From Bacteroidetes Order II. bacterium (lineage in GTDB: Bacteria > Bacteroidota > Rhodothermia > Rhodothermales > UBA2364), in the NCBI GenBank assembly GCA_016788705.1, contig JAEUSQ010000056.1, positions 34,436 through 98,435 on the forward strand: 64,000 nucleotides of DNA, written 5' to 3'. Numbering within the stretch: position 1 is the first letter of the stretch; each line of letters opens with the position of its first letter. Shown in pieces: positions 56,004 to 64,000 of this stretch. The translations under genes were made by a program, and so were the position numbers. The notes under the pieces are model-generated. The model did not search any database, was not told where the DNA came from, and was given only the letters and a program-made list of their open reading frames with translations.

Positions 56004-57503
56004 ATGCCAGATTTTATTTTATATAATAGCCTGACCAGAAAAGAACAATCCATTAAATTGATAGAGTCTGGGCATTTAAGGTTTTACTCTTGTGGCCCCA
56101 CCGTCTATTCTTATGCACATATTGGGAACTTTCGAACATTCCTGACGGCAGACCTCGTTGTTCGGACGGCAGAAGCACTCGGTTGGCAAGTCACTTATGT
56201 GACCAATATTACAGATGTTGGCCACCTTACCGATGATGACCATGCGGATGCCATAGGCGAAGATAAAATGGCCAAAGCCCTTCGGTCGAAGGAAGGTGAA
56301 CTCTTTGCAAATGTCTGGGACCTCGCACGGTTCTATACCGATGCTTTTGTAGAAGAATGGCAGCAACTTAACCTCCGAAAGCCCTTTGTCCGCCCACGTG
56401 CAACCGAGCACATGCGAGAACAAATTGAAGCAATTCAATCACTTATTAAAACTGGACATGCTTACGAAACACCAGATGCCGTCTATTTTTCGGTACCGAG
56501 TTTTAAGGCATACGGTCAACTTTCTGGCAATACCCGTGCAGATGCATTGGAAGAGGGGGTACGGGATGTCGTAAAAGACACTAACAAACGGGATCCCAGA
56601 GATTTTGCGTTGTGGAAAAAAGATGATAAACACCTGATGCAATGGTTTTCTCCATGGGGGTGGGGATTTCCCGGATGGCACTTAGAATGTTCGGTAATGG
56701 CAATGAAGTATCTGGGGGAAACATTTGACATTCACGGTGGCGGCGAAGACCTTGCGTTCCCTCATCACGAATGCGAAATTGCACAATCAGAGGCACTAAC
56801 TGGAAAACCCTTTGCAAATTATTGGGTACACACCCGCTTTTTGCAAGTTGAAGGCCAGAAAATGTCTAAGTCTTTAGGCAATTTTTATAGGGTAAAGGAC
56901 TTAGTAGCACCAGATACAGAGGGTGGAAAAGGGTTTGACCCACTTGCTTTACGGCTTGCTTTGCTTTCTGGCCATTATGGGAAACCTTTTAATTTTACGA
57001 TTCAGAACCTGAAAGACGCGGCCAAAATCGTTCGCCGCTACCAAGACGCTTGGAGCCTCGTAGAAGAAATACTGCACTCCGACAAACCAAACGGGACAGA
57101 CTTTCTGGGTAAACGGTTGAATGAAAACTATGATGCAATTCTTTTGGCAATGACCCAAAACCTGAATACACCCGAAGCCCTTGCAAAGGCCCACGCGGGT
57201 CAGAAAATGGTTCAAGGCGCGCTGTCTGGAATGGGAAGGGAAGCCGCTAAACAAGCTTCAAATTGGTTTCAAAAAGTTAATGCCCTATTGGGATTTATTC
57301 GCCGTGACCCAACCTCAAACGAAACCGATGACACAACCGACGCTGATATGGAAGCAGCCCAAGCACTTGCGCAACTTATAGACGCTGCTCGTAGTCAAAA
57401 AGATTTTGCACGTGCGGATGCGATCCGTGCAGATTTACTCGAAAAAGGATTCGAAGTCAGGACTACTAAAGAAGGAAGCAAGGTAACTAAGAAGCTATCC
57501 TGA
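56004..57503 (+). CDS. cysS: Cysteinyl-tRNA synthetase
   Basis: 499 aa from the ATG at 56004; the frame is open from a TTG at 55989. Charges tRNA-Cys with cysteine. The HIGH motif is HIGN (39-42) in SYAHIGNFRTF, the zinc ligands are in the CGPTVY and the later ECSVMAMK and GGGEDLAFPHHECEIAQSEA motifs, and KMSKS is at 286-290. The C-terminal helical domain (about 400-499) is shorter than in E. coli. Monocistronic; the 281-base gap after it shows no gene I can support. Confidence 0.97.
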   Translation: MPDFILYNSLTRKEQSIKLIESGHLRFYSCGPTVYSYAHIGNFRTFLTADLVVRTAEALGWQVTYVTNITDVGHLTDDDHADAIGEDKMAKALRSKEGELFANVWDLARFYTDAFVEEWQQLNLRKPFVRPRATEHMREQIEAIQSLIKTGHAYETPDAVYFSVPSFKAYGQLSGNTRADALEEGVRDVVKDTNKRDPRDFALWKKDDKHLMQWFSPWGWGFPGWHLECSVMAMKYLGETFDIHGGGEDLAFPHHECEIAQSEALTGKPFANYWVHTRFLQVEGQKMSKSLGNFYRVKDLVAPDTEGGKGFDPLALRLALLSGHYGKPFNFTIQNLKDAAKIVRRYQDAWSLVEEILHSDKPNGTDFLGKRLNENYDAILLAMTQNLNTPEALAKAHAGQKMVQGALSGMGREAAKQASNWFQKVNALLGFIRRDPTSNETDDTTDADMEAAQALAQLIDAARSQKDFARADAIRADLLEKGFEVRTTKEGSKVTKKLS

Positions 57504-57784
57504 AACTTCGGCTCTAGCGAACGTTACGGAAGCGAAACCATACCACGTCTCAATGCGCACAGCCAATTATATGGGCGTAGCAGGGTGTCGAAAATAAAAT
57601 GGCAATGGGATACACGGGCTGTGACCTCAACGAGCATGTCCACTTCTGGCCGTTCGTGCCCGTCCGAGAACTGGAGGAGTCTTTGAAAAGAACATCGTGT
57701 TTAATCATGATCGCAATACGGTTTCGGTTACCCTAAGATCCACGAAATTGTTGTTTATCCTATAGGAGCAACTTCTTTTGTGCG

Positions 57785-58114
57785 TTAAAACACACCCAAT
57801 AAAGGAAGCATTGTCCACATGGCGAGTGAAAAAGGTAGTGGTATGATATTTAGGAACTTGGCCTTACGAAGTTCACCTTGCCGCAAATAATACCATGCGC
57901 CCAACGAACACCCAATAAAAATAAATGGATAAGGCCAAATAGGCAATACATACATAAAGGCATCTAAGGATGGGCCATCCATGAATGCGCGTCGAGAAAG
58001 CCCAACGGCCTGTGGCCAAAAGGGAAGGCCAATTGCATACAATGCCTGAAAAATAATTAACCGAAGTTTTGTTTTCTGGATAGGTGTTCGTTTACTCATG
58101 CAACACACAATCAA
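57785..58114 (-). CDS. Small membrane protein, start unresolved
   Basis: A 109-aa reading from a TTG at 58114 (first ATG at 58099). Two or three hydrophobic segments, for example YVLPIWPYPFIFIGCSLGAW and IIPLPFSLAMWTMLPLLGVF. The frame is open upstream to the stop codon of the M23 gene at 58206 and encodes another hydrophobic segment just before the TTG, but I find no ATG, GTG or TTG before it. So either translation begins at an unusual codon or the first helix is not translated. No family recognised. Confidence 0.5.
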   Translation of the reverse strand: MIVCCMSKRTPIQKTKLRLIIFQALYAIGLPFWPQAVGLSRRAFMDGPSLDAFMYVLPIWPYPFIFIGCSLGAWYYLRQGELRKAKFLNIIPLPFSLAMWTMLPLLGVF

Positions 58115-58205
58115 TAGGAAAATAAGGAACGATATTGAAATTGAAACCGCAAAATAGGTTATTCCTTTGGCAGCACTCTGTAGATACGACTGAATTCCGC
58201 CAATA

Positions 58206-59570
58206 TCACTTCACGGCACTTCGTGTTATCGTGAAATCTTCACCCTGAACCTGAACAAAATACATGCCATGTGGCAAGCCTGATGTATCTATCTCCCAAT
58301 GTACCATACCAGTGGCAGGAAGAACCCCATCAAATACTGTTTTAATGGATTGCCCCAGTGTATTGTACAAAATGGCATTTACTTTCTGAGACTTATTCAG
58401 ATGGAGGTCTATGCTGATTTTTGAAGTAAAGGGGCTTGGATATAGCATAGAAACATAAGACTGATCCGGCATTTCATTGTCGGTTGAGGCAATTGCTGAT
58501 AGCGTAAAAGTTTTAGAAACGGTTTTCCCCTGATAGATAGCCTCAAATCGCCATGTTCCTGTCGGAGATGCCGGAAGTGAATAGGTCCAATACCAATAAG
58601 AAGCCGGATAATACGTATTCATGGTTTGTGACCAACTAAGCCACGTGTTGCCATTAGGCTGAATAAGGCGATAACTCACACTTTGGCCAGCTTGCTGATC
58701 ACGGAAGTATGCGGCTGTAATTAGTTGTGATCCCGGTGTAAAAACTGTTTTGTCAAAGGTAGATTCCGGTGTTGGGCAGGTGTTAAACACGGGTGGTTTG
58801 CTATGTAGTCGTAGTGCATTAATGCCAGAGTCGTAGTAGGTCTTATTTTCTGACCACCAAGAGGAAGTATTGAGTGAATTACAACTTCCAGCATAAGGGT
58901 CTATTAGTTTCCCCGCAGGATCATATACTTCAAAGTGTAGATGCGGTCCGGTGGACTTGCCAGAGCTACCAACCAAACCAAGATATTCTCCTTGTGCCAC
59001 GCTTTGGCCAATGGCTTTTGAGGTAAGTGAACCCCGTTTAAGGTGACCATACCATGTGGTGGACCCATCGGCATGACGAATAAAGACTGCATTCCAATTG
59101 GGGTCGGTGGTCCAGTCACATCTTCTGTCATAGTTACCGTCCACTTTTTGCAAGATAACACCCGGTGCAGCGGCAACCACTTCTACACTATTTTGGTCCA
59201 TGGCCAGCCATTGAAAAGGCCACAGAAAAATATCAGTTCCATTATGTCCATCATACGTTCGAGAGCCACAATTAAAATCACGGATGCCCGTCGTTTTATC
59301 TTGATCTACAAAATTGGAGATGCCATAAAGAGCCGGATCCGCGATGTGCGCTGCCGTACGTATCGGCCATCCAAAACTCACCGCTTCGGTTTTTTGTAGA
59401 AGAAGTCCTTGCTGGGCAAGGAGGTAGGTTTGGTTCGCCAAATCGGCGTGAATCCTTAAATAATCACCGGACGTCAAGTGATCTTCGGGCAATGAGAGGC
59501 TTCCGCCACCATCTTGCGCAGAAAGAAGGTGTGGCAATAATATTAAAATGAGCAGTGGCAACGAACGCAT
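58206..59570 (-). CDS. Secreted M23 metallopeptidase with T9SS sorting domain
   Basis: 454 aa. Signal peptide MRSLPLLILILLPHLLSA. The LytM zinc site is complete: His109 and Asp113 in DGHNGTD, and the HxH motif of GPHLHFEV (210-212). Such enzymes cleave peptide cross-links in peptidoglycan or act on other glycine-rich proteins. A beta-sandwich domain (about 270-370) follows, then a type A type IX sorting domain (MLYPSPFTSKISIDLHL to YFVQVQGEDF). It is probably delivered to the cell surface or medium. Monocistronic or coupled to the small membrane protein gene that follows. Confidence 0.88.
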   Translation of the reverse strand: MRSLPLLILILLPHLLSAQDGGGSLSLPEDHLTSGDYLRIHADLANQTYLLAQQGLLLQKTEAVSFGWPIRTAAHIADPALYGISNFVDQDKTTGIRDFNCGSRTYDGHNGTDIFLWPFQWLAMDQNSVEVVAAAPGVILQKVDGNYDRRCDWTTDPNWNAVFIRHADGSTTWYGHLKRGSLTSKAIGQSVAQGEYLGLVGSSGKSTGPHLHFEVYDPAGKLIDPYAGSCNSLNTSSWWSENKTYYDSGINALRLHSKPPVFNTCPTPESTFDKTVFTPGSQLITAAYFRDQQAGQSVSYRLIQPNGNTWLSWSQTMNTYYPASYWYWTYSLPASPTGTWRFEAIYQGKTVSKTFTLSAIASTDNEMPDQSYVSMLYPSPFTSKISIDLHLNKSQKVNAILYNTLGQSIKTVFDGVLPATGMVHWEIDTSGLPHGMYFVQVQGEDFTITRSAVK

Positions 59571-59733
59571 ACAAATAAAACATGGGTTAATGGATCACAA
59601 ACACCCAATATACCCCTCAAAAAGCGTGCGAAAGAAGATTGGCATTCAAAATAAATATATTTTCAGACTCGTTTTTTGTACTTGGGCCTTCTGGTTTCTT
59701 AATTTTGAGTCTCTTCCTTTGTAATACCTACCT

Positions 59734-60153
59734 ATGACTACAGAACACAAGACAAACAGGTCGTTGTTTCAACGAGATTTTTTACCCATCACCATTCCAC
59801 TAATCATCCTATGGCTACTTATATTTGGAGGCGGCCTTGTTTACGATTATTTACATCGAAGTGGTCCATGGAATCCCCAAAACATCTTTGAGATTATCAC
59901 CCCACCGCTTTTTGGGACGCTCATACCTGCTTTTATCATTGCTTCTCGGTGGTTAGAACTGGAACAGGAAGACATGATGTTGTTTTCGTTCGGTATCGTA
60001 TTTAGCTTGTTGTTGATGGGAGTGCTGTGGGCTGGCGGGGGAGGAGTATGGGCCCGACTTGCCTTACAATGGATGTTGATGGTTTTGATTTTATACGTTT
60101 CTTTAGAAGCCCTCTGGCGCAAACTGAGGAAAAAATGGAAAGAAGTACAATAG
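59734..60153 (+). CDS. Small membrane protein, four-helix
   Basis: 139 aa, ATG at 59734. About four membrane segments (ITIPLIILWLLIFGGG, PPLFGTLIPAFIIASR, MLFSFGIVFSLLLMGVLWAG and ALQWMLMVLILYVSLEAL), with a basic C-terminal end (WRKLRKKWKE). No catalytic motif and no family I recognise. Convergent with the TonB-dependent receptor gene. Confidence 0.6.
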   Translation: MTTEHKTNRSLFQRDFLPITIPLIILWLLIFGGGLVYDYLHRSGPWNPQNIFEIITPPLFGTLIPAFIIASRWLELEQEDMMLFSFGIVFSLLLMGVLWAGGGGVWARLALQWMLMVLILYVSLEALWRKLRKKWKEVQ

Positions 60154-60184
60154 AAGTCAACGCATACCAGAACTTACAAATCAA

Positions 60185-60225
60185 AAAGGCCGTTCTCTCT
60201 AGAACTTAAAAAGAGAACGGCCTTT
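60185..60225 (-). terminator. Terminator of the TonB-dependent receptor gene
   Basis: A perfect 14-bp stem (60185-60198 with 60212-60225). The T run is on the minus-strand side, so it serves the receptor gene at 60250. Confidence 0.8.
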
Positions 60226-60249
60226 GCTGTAATTGGCTACACCTTCGGA

Positions 60250-62703
60250 TTATTTGCTACCGATGCCACCGCCACCGCCAGAACTCCGGCGAGACTCGTC
60301 CTCGGAACCAGTTTTGCGTTGTCGGCTACCTTTTACTTCGTTGGAGCCAAAACGGTAAGAGAACGTAAACCGCAACTGCCGCGCCTCCCAGTTGGAGCCA
60401 ACGGTGGTGTTGATACCGCCAAACGTGCTGCTTCCTTTGAAACGTAAGGTTCCCAAAACATCCGAAACGGTCACTTTCAGGCTTCCACGGTCATTAAAGA
60501 GTTTTTGCGAGACACCCACATCCAAGCCTCCCATAGGCTTGCTTTTAAACGTCCCACCCCAGATAAAGGGGCCATTATAAAAACCGGAAACCTCCGCAGT
60601 GGCGTTCTTGCTCAAAGCATAGGTGGATTGTCCATAGAAGGTATAACCAATCGCCGTCAGGTCAATTATTTTTCCTTGCCCGAAATCGGCTTTATAAAAC
60701 GAACGGTTCACATTAGCGTTTAAGTAGGCATTCCAACCTTTTTTAATCTGAAGGGGGGCACCAATATTCAGGCTCATCACTTCTTGTTTGGCCAAGTTCT
60801 TCTGCGTAATGAACGTCCGGTTGGTCTCGGTTGTGTCCATAATCTGGGTAAAGAAGTCGCGGGTACGGCTAAAGCTAAAGGTGGTTGTGTATTTATACTT
60901 ATAGGTGTGCGCCAAATCTAGTTTGTTGGTGTACTGAGGTTTCAAGAACGCATTTCCTTTTTGGTACGTCAATTCATCGAGTTTATTCTCGAACGGATTC
61001 AGTTGTTGATAAGACGGGCGGTCTATCCGGCGAGTGGCCGATACATTGAGCATGTTCTTTGGATTAAGGTTCATGCTAACCGAAGCCGACGGGAAGACAT
61101 CTAAATAATTACGGGTTACTTCGTCATCGTTTTGTGGCTTGGCGCTGGTAAGTAGGCCTTCCGAATTGGTTTGTTCCAAGCGTAACCCAGCTTGCAGATT
61201 GACTTTGGGTGTAAGGCGCTTGCCGTAGTTTACATAGGCCGCATTGATGTTTTCCTTAAAGGTAAATTGATTACTACGGTCTAAGTTTTTTACATCCACA
61301 TTATTGATCACATCCCAGAAGGTAAACGTATTATCCGTTATAACATAAGACACCTTAAAGCCTAAATCTAATTTTGCTTTCCCAAGTGGTTGGGTATAAT
61401 CCCCTTTGAGGGTATAAATATCCACATCAGTCGGGGTGCTGTTTTTGTAAATAAATTGGCGTAGAATCGTGGTTTCAGCAGGATTGTAGTAGGTGTTGGG
61501 TTGGTAGGAATCACCACGATTCCGGAAACCCCCGCGATCTGCATCCAGGTTAAACTCTTTTTTGGCCCGCGTATCCGCAAATCGGTAGTTCAGGTTTATG
61601 TTAAAATTGCTCCGAGAACCAGGAATGCGGTTGGAAGCTACAAGCAATTCTTTTGGGGTATTGTCTAAGTTGAGGATTGGGGTGCGTCCATTGGAAGACC
61701 AAGTTCCAGTCGCATAATTACCGTCGGCCATTAGCCCCAAAGTTTTTTTCTTGTCTAAGGTGTAGTCCAATCCCAATTTTAGGTTGGTATTGTTGTAATC
61801 GGCCACTGTTTTAGAGGTTTGGTCATATATCTGACCTGCTTGCACGCGGTAAATCAATTGGTCGTTGGCATTGGGGCCGCCATTATGCCCAACCGAGCCA
61901 AAAATATTGGTTTTCTCGCTACGGTTGTTGAATGTCATATTTCCGTTATACCGTGTATTTCGACCTTGTGCGCCACCCGTCGAAAAGGTTCCGTTCGTTC
62001 CCCAAGCGGTATTTTTCTTCAGCCGGATGTCTATAATGCCCGCATTGCCAGAGGCATCGTAACGGGCCGAAGGATTGGTGATGAGGTCTATCCGATCTAC
62101 GTTGCTGGACTGCATGGAACGGAGGAAGTTGGCCAAGTCTTTCCCCGTCATCTGCGTTGGGCGGCCATCAATATAGATTTTAACACTGTTCCGGCCTTGA
62201 AGGCTAATGTTATCGTCGTTATCAATGGTTACACCTGGTGCTTTCTGGAGCAATTCGAGACCATTGGAGCCTGTTGCATTCGTGGTTCCTTCCACATTCA
62301 TCGTCACGCGGTCTGGCTCTAACTGTATGAGCGGGCGTTGCCCTGTGATGGTTACTTGCGTACTGTTTTCGACGGGAAGCAGGCGCAGGAGAGGTACCTG
62401 AACCTCGTCTCCAGCCTGAACCATAAACGGCTCGGAGGTAGCTGTTTTAGTCCCCACAAACGAGGCGGATACATAATATTGCCCGGCAGCGACCTTGGGT
62501 AACAGATAAACCCCTGCGGTATCGGTAAGGGCCCCTTTTACAAAAGCCTTATCCGCACTACGCATGAGCATAACGGTGGCAAACGGCATGGCCTTGCCTT
62601 CTGGATCCAGAATTTTCCCACGTACAGAGGATTGATTCTGGGCAAAAACGGGTGTTATAAGAAAACACCATAAAACGAGGGATGCAATACGATGGAGGTT
62701 CAT
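60250..62703 (-). CDS. TonB-dependent receptor family protein
   Basis: 817 aa from the ATG at 62703 (MNLHRIASLVLWCFLITPVFAQ); the frame is open upstream but that part is not signal-like. Order: a carboxypeptidase-regulatory-like domain (VRGKILDPEGKAMPFATVML), a plug domain (NSVKIYIDGRPTQMTGKDL to RYDASGNAGIIDIRLKKN) and a 22-strand-type outer-membrane barrel. The barrel's last strand (LRFTFSYRFGSN) is followed by a basic, Gly-rich tail of about 28 residues. No SusD partner is adjacent, so it is not a clear glycan receptor; the ligand is unknown. Confidence 0.88.
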   Translation of the reverse strand: MNLHRIASLVLWCFLITPVFAQNQSSVRGKILDPEGKAMPFATVMLMRSADKAFVKGALTDTAGVYLLPKVAAGQYYVSASFVGTKTATSEPFMVQAGDEVQVPLLRLLPVENSTQVTITGQRPLIQLEPDRVTMNVEGTTNATGSNGLELLQKAPGVTIDNDDNISLQGRNSVKIYIDGRPTQMTGKDLANFLRSMQSSNVDRIDLITNPSARYDASGNAGIIDIRLKKNTAWGTNGTFSTGGAQGRNTRYNGNMTFNNRSEKTNIFGSVGHNGGPNANDQLIYRVQAGQIYDQTSKTVADYNNTNLKLGLDYTLDKKKTLGLMADGNYATGTWSSNGRTPILNLDNTPKELLVASNRIPGSRSNFNINLNYRFADTRAKKEFNLDADRGGFRNRGDSYQPNTYYNPAETTILRQFIYKNSTPTDVDIYTLKGDYTQPLGKAKLDLGFKVSYVITDNTFTFWDVINNVDVKNLDRSNQFTFKENINAAYVNYGKRLTPKVNLQAGLRLEQTNSEGLLTSAKPQNDDEVTRNYLDVFPSASVSMNLNPKNMLNVSATRRIDRPSYQQLNPFENKLDELTYQKGNAFLKPQYTNKLDLAHTYKYKYTTTFSFSRTRDFFTQIMDTTETNRTFITQKNLAKQEVMSLNIGAPLQIKKGWNAYLNANVNRSFYKADFGQGKIIDLTAIGYTFYGQSTYALSKNATAEVSGFYNGPFIWGGTFKSKPMGGLDVGVSQKLFNDRGSLKVTVSDVLGTLRFKGSSTFGGINTTVGSNWEARQLRFTFSYRFGSNEVKGSRQRKTGSEDESRRSSGGGGGIGSK

Positions 62704-63034
62704 TTTCTGTGTGTATTGGTTTGGTTTCAATAAAAAGCACGTAAAAAACGTGTCCCCGACAAAAACCGAGGATGGGCCATGTTGCAAATAAGGAAGCGCT
62801 AAGCCAAGTAGGGTGGAAGACAAACGCCTGATAACTGCATAGGGGACAGTGGAGGACGTGTGTTACACGGTTAAAAGAGCGCAGTTGGTTTGGCAACGGG
62901 TTTTAACTACGGGAAAGACGGGGAAATGGTTACACCGTTTCTTGAATTGGAGATGAAGGATGTGAAGGAGGCGTTGGGTATGGGTACTCACAGCAGGGTA
63001 ATAAAACAAATCCTACTCCATAACCCGTACTGAA
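62704..63034. other. 331-bp gap, no gene seen
   Basis: Divergent promoters for the receptor and lipoprotein genes must lie here. I see no palindrome, terminator or clear -7/-33 pair. Confidence 0.4.
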
Positions 63035-63448
63035 ATGAAAAAGTGGATATACTTGTTGTTTGTGGTTCTTATGCCCCTTACTGGCTGCTCTATGTTTGAT
63101 ACACACGAAGAAAGCGCCCCTTTTATTGGGACGTGGAAAATCGTGGAGGCAGACGAATATCGGCTGGTTTATGAAAAGACCACCCCAAAAGAAGACGCAT
63201 GGTGGATTACTTTTAAGGGCAATGGGAAAATGGAGATGAACACGTTTGGTTTTTGTGGAACCCCGCCCTTGGTCTATTACAAACTAAAGGGGACTTGGCA
63301 ATTATCCAAACCCGATAAATTGATCGTCACCTATTCGGAATTCCCGGAACAAAACACAATCCAACAATGGCAAATTCTATCGCATAGTAACAACCGCCTA
63401 GAAGTACGGGCAACCTATCTCACCACGCCTTCCTTTGGGCCATACTAA
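63035..63448 (+). CDS. Small lipoprotein, lipocalin-like
   Basis: 137 aa. Signal peptide and lipobox Leu-Thr-Gly-Cys18. The mature part begins with FIGTWKIVEAD and continues with alternating strands (WWITFKGNGKMEM, YYKLKGTWQLS, KLIVTYSEF), the layout of lipocalin-like proteins that bind small hydrophobic ligands. No ligand is predicted. It overlaps the convergent 63445-63822 ORF by four bases. Confidence 0.65.
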   Translation: MKKWIYLLFVVLMPLTGCSMFDTHEESAPFIGTWKIVEADEYRLVYEKTTPKEDAWWITFKGNGKMEMNTFGFCGTPPLVYYKLKGTWQLSKPDKLIVTYSEFPEQNTIQQWQILSHSNNRLEVRATYLTTPSFGPY

Positions 63449-63822
63449 GGCTTCTCGGGCGGTTTCTCGCTCACCCAAACGCGGCCAATGTGGTACTTGC
63501 GTGGATAAAGTTTGGTATAATGTAGGTAAAGTTCTGCTTTTCCCGGACGCCGTGCCACAAGCGGATGTGAACGATAAGAACGCTCTTCTTGTGTTTTTTT
63601 AGGGTCTATGGGTGGTAAAAGTGACTTCACAACCGTCTCGTCCGAGATTTCTAATCGCAGGTGGGGCGTTTGTTTAAAAACACAATCACTCATGATATCC
63701 GTATTAAAACCATACAAAACGCTAAATTTTTCACCAACCACAGCTTTTTTATTATAAAAGTTAGGATGGTAATAGGGAGCATGATTCAAAAATATGTAGG
63801 GTAAATTTATGCTCCAAAACAC
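63445..63822 (-). CDS. Hypothetical protein, possibly 5'-truncated
   Basis: 125 aa from the ATG at 63822. No signal peptide and no family recognised. A Pro/Lys/Arg-rich stretch (SDETVVKSLLPPIDPKKTQ) and a closing basic-aromatic region are visible. It overlaps the lipoprotein gene by four bases at its end. Its start lies about 80 bases from the IS630-type transposase start, so the insertion may have cut off the real N-terminus. Confidence 0.45.
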   Translation of the reverse strand: MFWSINLPYIFLNHAPYYHPNFYNKKAVVGEKFSVLYGFNTDIMSDCVFKQTPHLRLEISDETVVKSLLPPIDPKKTQEERSYRSHPLVARRPGKAELYLHYTKLYPRKYHIGRVWVSEKPPEKP

Positions 63823-63900
63823 ATTAAGAAATTATATAAAAAAGTCATATAAGTACGGTAATAAAATAATTGACTACTATTTTAATACCCCTAAAAATAC

Positions 63901-64000
63901 ATGGGTAGAAAATTAGAGATCAATTTAAGCGCAAAACAGCGTGCAGAACTGGAACATGGCTATCGAAATGGCAAGAGCCACGCATTTCGTCAGCGTTGCC
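63901..64000 (+). mobile_element. IS630-type transposase, N-terminal start (partial at window edge)
   Basis: The last 100 bases encode MGRKLEINLSAKQRAELEHG and then YRNGKSHAFRQRC, which matches the helix-turn-helix start of IS630/Tc1-mariner-type transposases. The gene runs off the window. The terminal inverted repeat of the element should lie just upstream, around 63830-63900, but I cannot define it. Confidence 0.7.

Noticed and set aside
1..64000. CRISPR arrays, rRNA and tRNA genes
   Set aside because: I saw no regularly spaced repeats, no rRNA-like sequence and no cloverleaf with a TTCGAATC/TTCAAATC-type arm.

Overview
The window looks like a chromosomal segment from a mesophilic, moderate-GC member of the Bacteroidota/Rhodothermota lineage. 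Evidence: type IX-type C-terminal sorting domains on two secreted proteins, a carboxypeptidase-regulatory/TonB-dependent receptor, tandem OmpA/PKD outer-membrane proteins, a 6-bladed beta-propeller lipoprotein, a three-gene succinate dehydrogenase of the single-cytochrome-subunit type, several promoter -7 elements of the TAnnTTTG kind, and no consistent Shine-Dalgarno signals. The assignment is inference from gene families; there is no rRNA or tRNA in the window.

Layout. 1-2.9 kb is an AT-rich accessory cassette: a secreted Cys/Gly-rich peptide, a 6-bladed beta-propeller lipoprotein and a membrane-anchored thioredoxin-fold protein, followed by an IS66-type transposase relic. 3-30 kb is ordinary chromosome: a secreted lipase-like protein, an RNA methyltransferase, formate-THF ligase, a secreted protein with a caspase-like His/Cys pair, an M28 peptidase, a large amidase/golvesin-domain lipoprotein, two OmpA/PKD paralogs, typA, an exported TPR-Ppx/GppA-like protein, sdhCAB, an AI-2E-type permease, ychF, a phosphoesterase and nusB. 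comEC (30.8-33.2 kb) abuts an 820-bp gene-free stretch packed with DnaA-box-like motifs, the best candidate for the replication origin. pyrG, an M48 peptidase, recF, an exported CHAT/TPR protein, murQ, two perfect parS sites (42.88-42.94 kb), mfd and a Pit phosphate transporter follow. 48.4-64 kb holds a GNAT enzyme, an arsenic-resistance operon with a perfect operator palindrome, a LamG/T9SS protein, amtB plus an unusual PII gene, cysS, an M23/T9SS peptidase, a TonB-dependent receptor, a lipoprotein, and the first 100 bases of an IS630-type transposase gene at the right edge.

How it fits together. The DnaA-box cluster, recF 4 kb away, parS 9 kb away and a change in gene-strand preference (mostly minus to the left, mostly plus to the right) with matching base asymmetry all point to oriC at about 33.2-33.9 kb. 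dnaA is not in the window. The points most worth following are the origin/parS block, the secreted-peptide cassette with its two mutually exclusive hairpins, the 20-bp palindrome around a promoter element upstream of typA, the exported Ppx/GppA-like protein, the caspase-like secreted protein and the PII variant lacking Tyr51.
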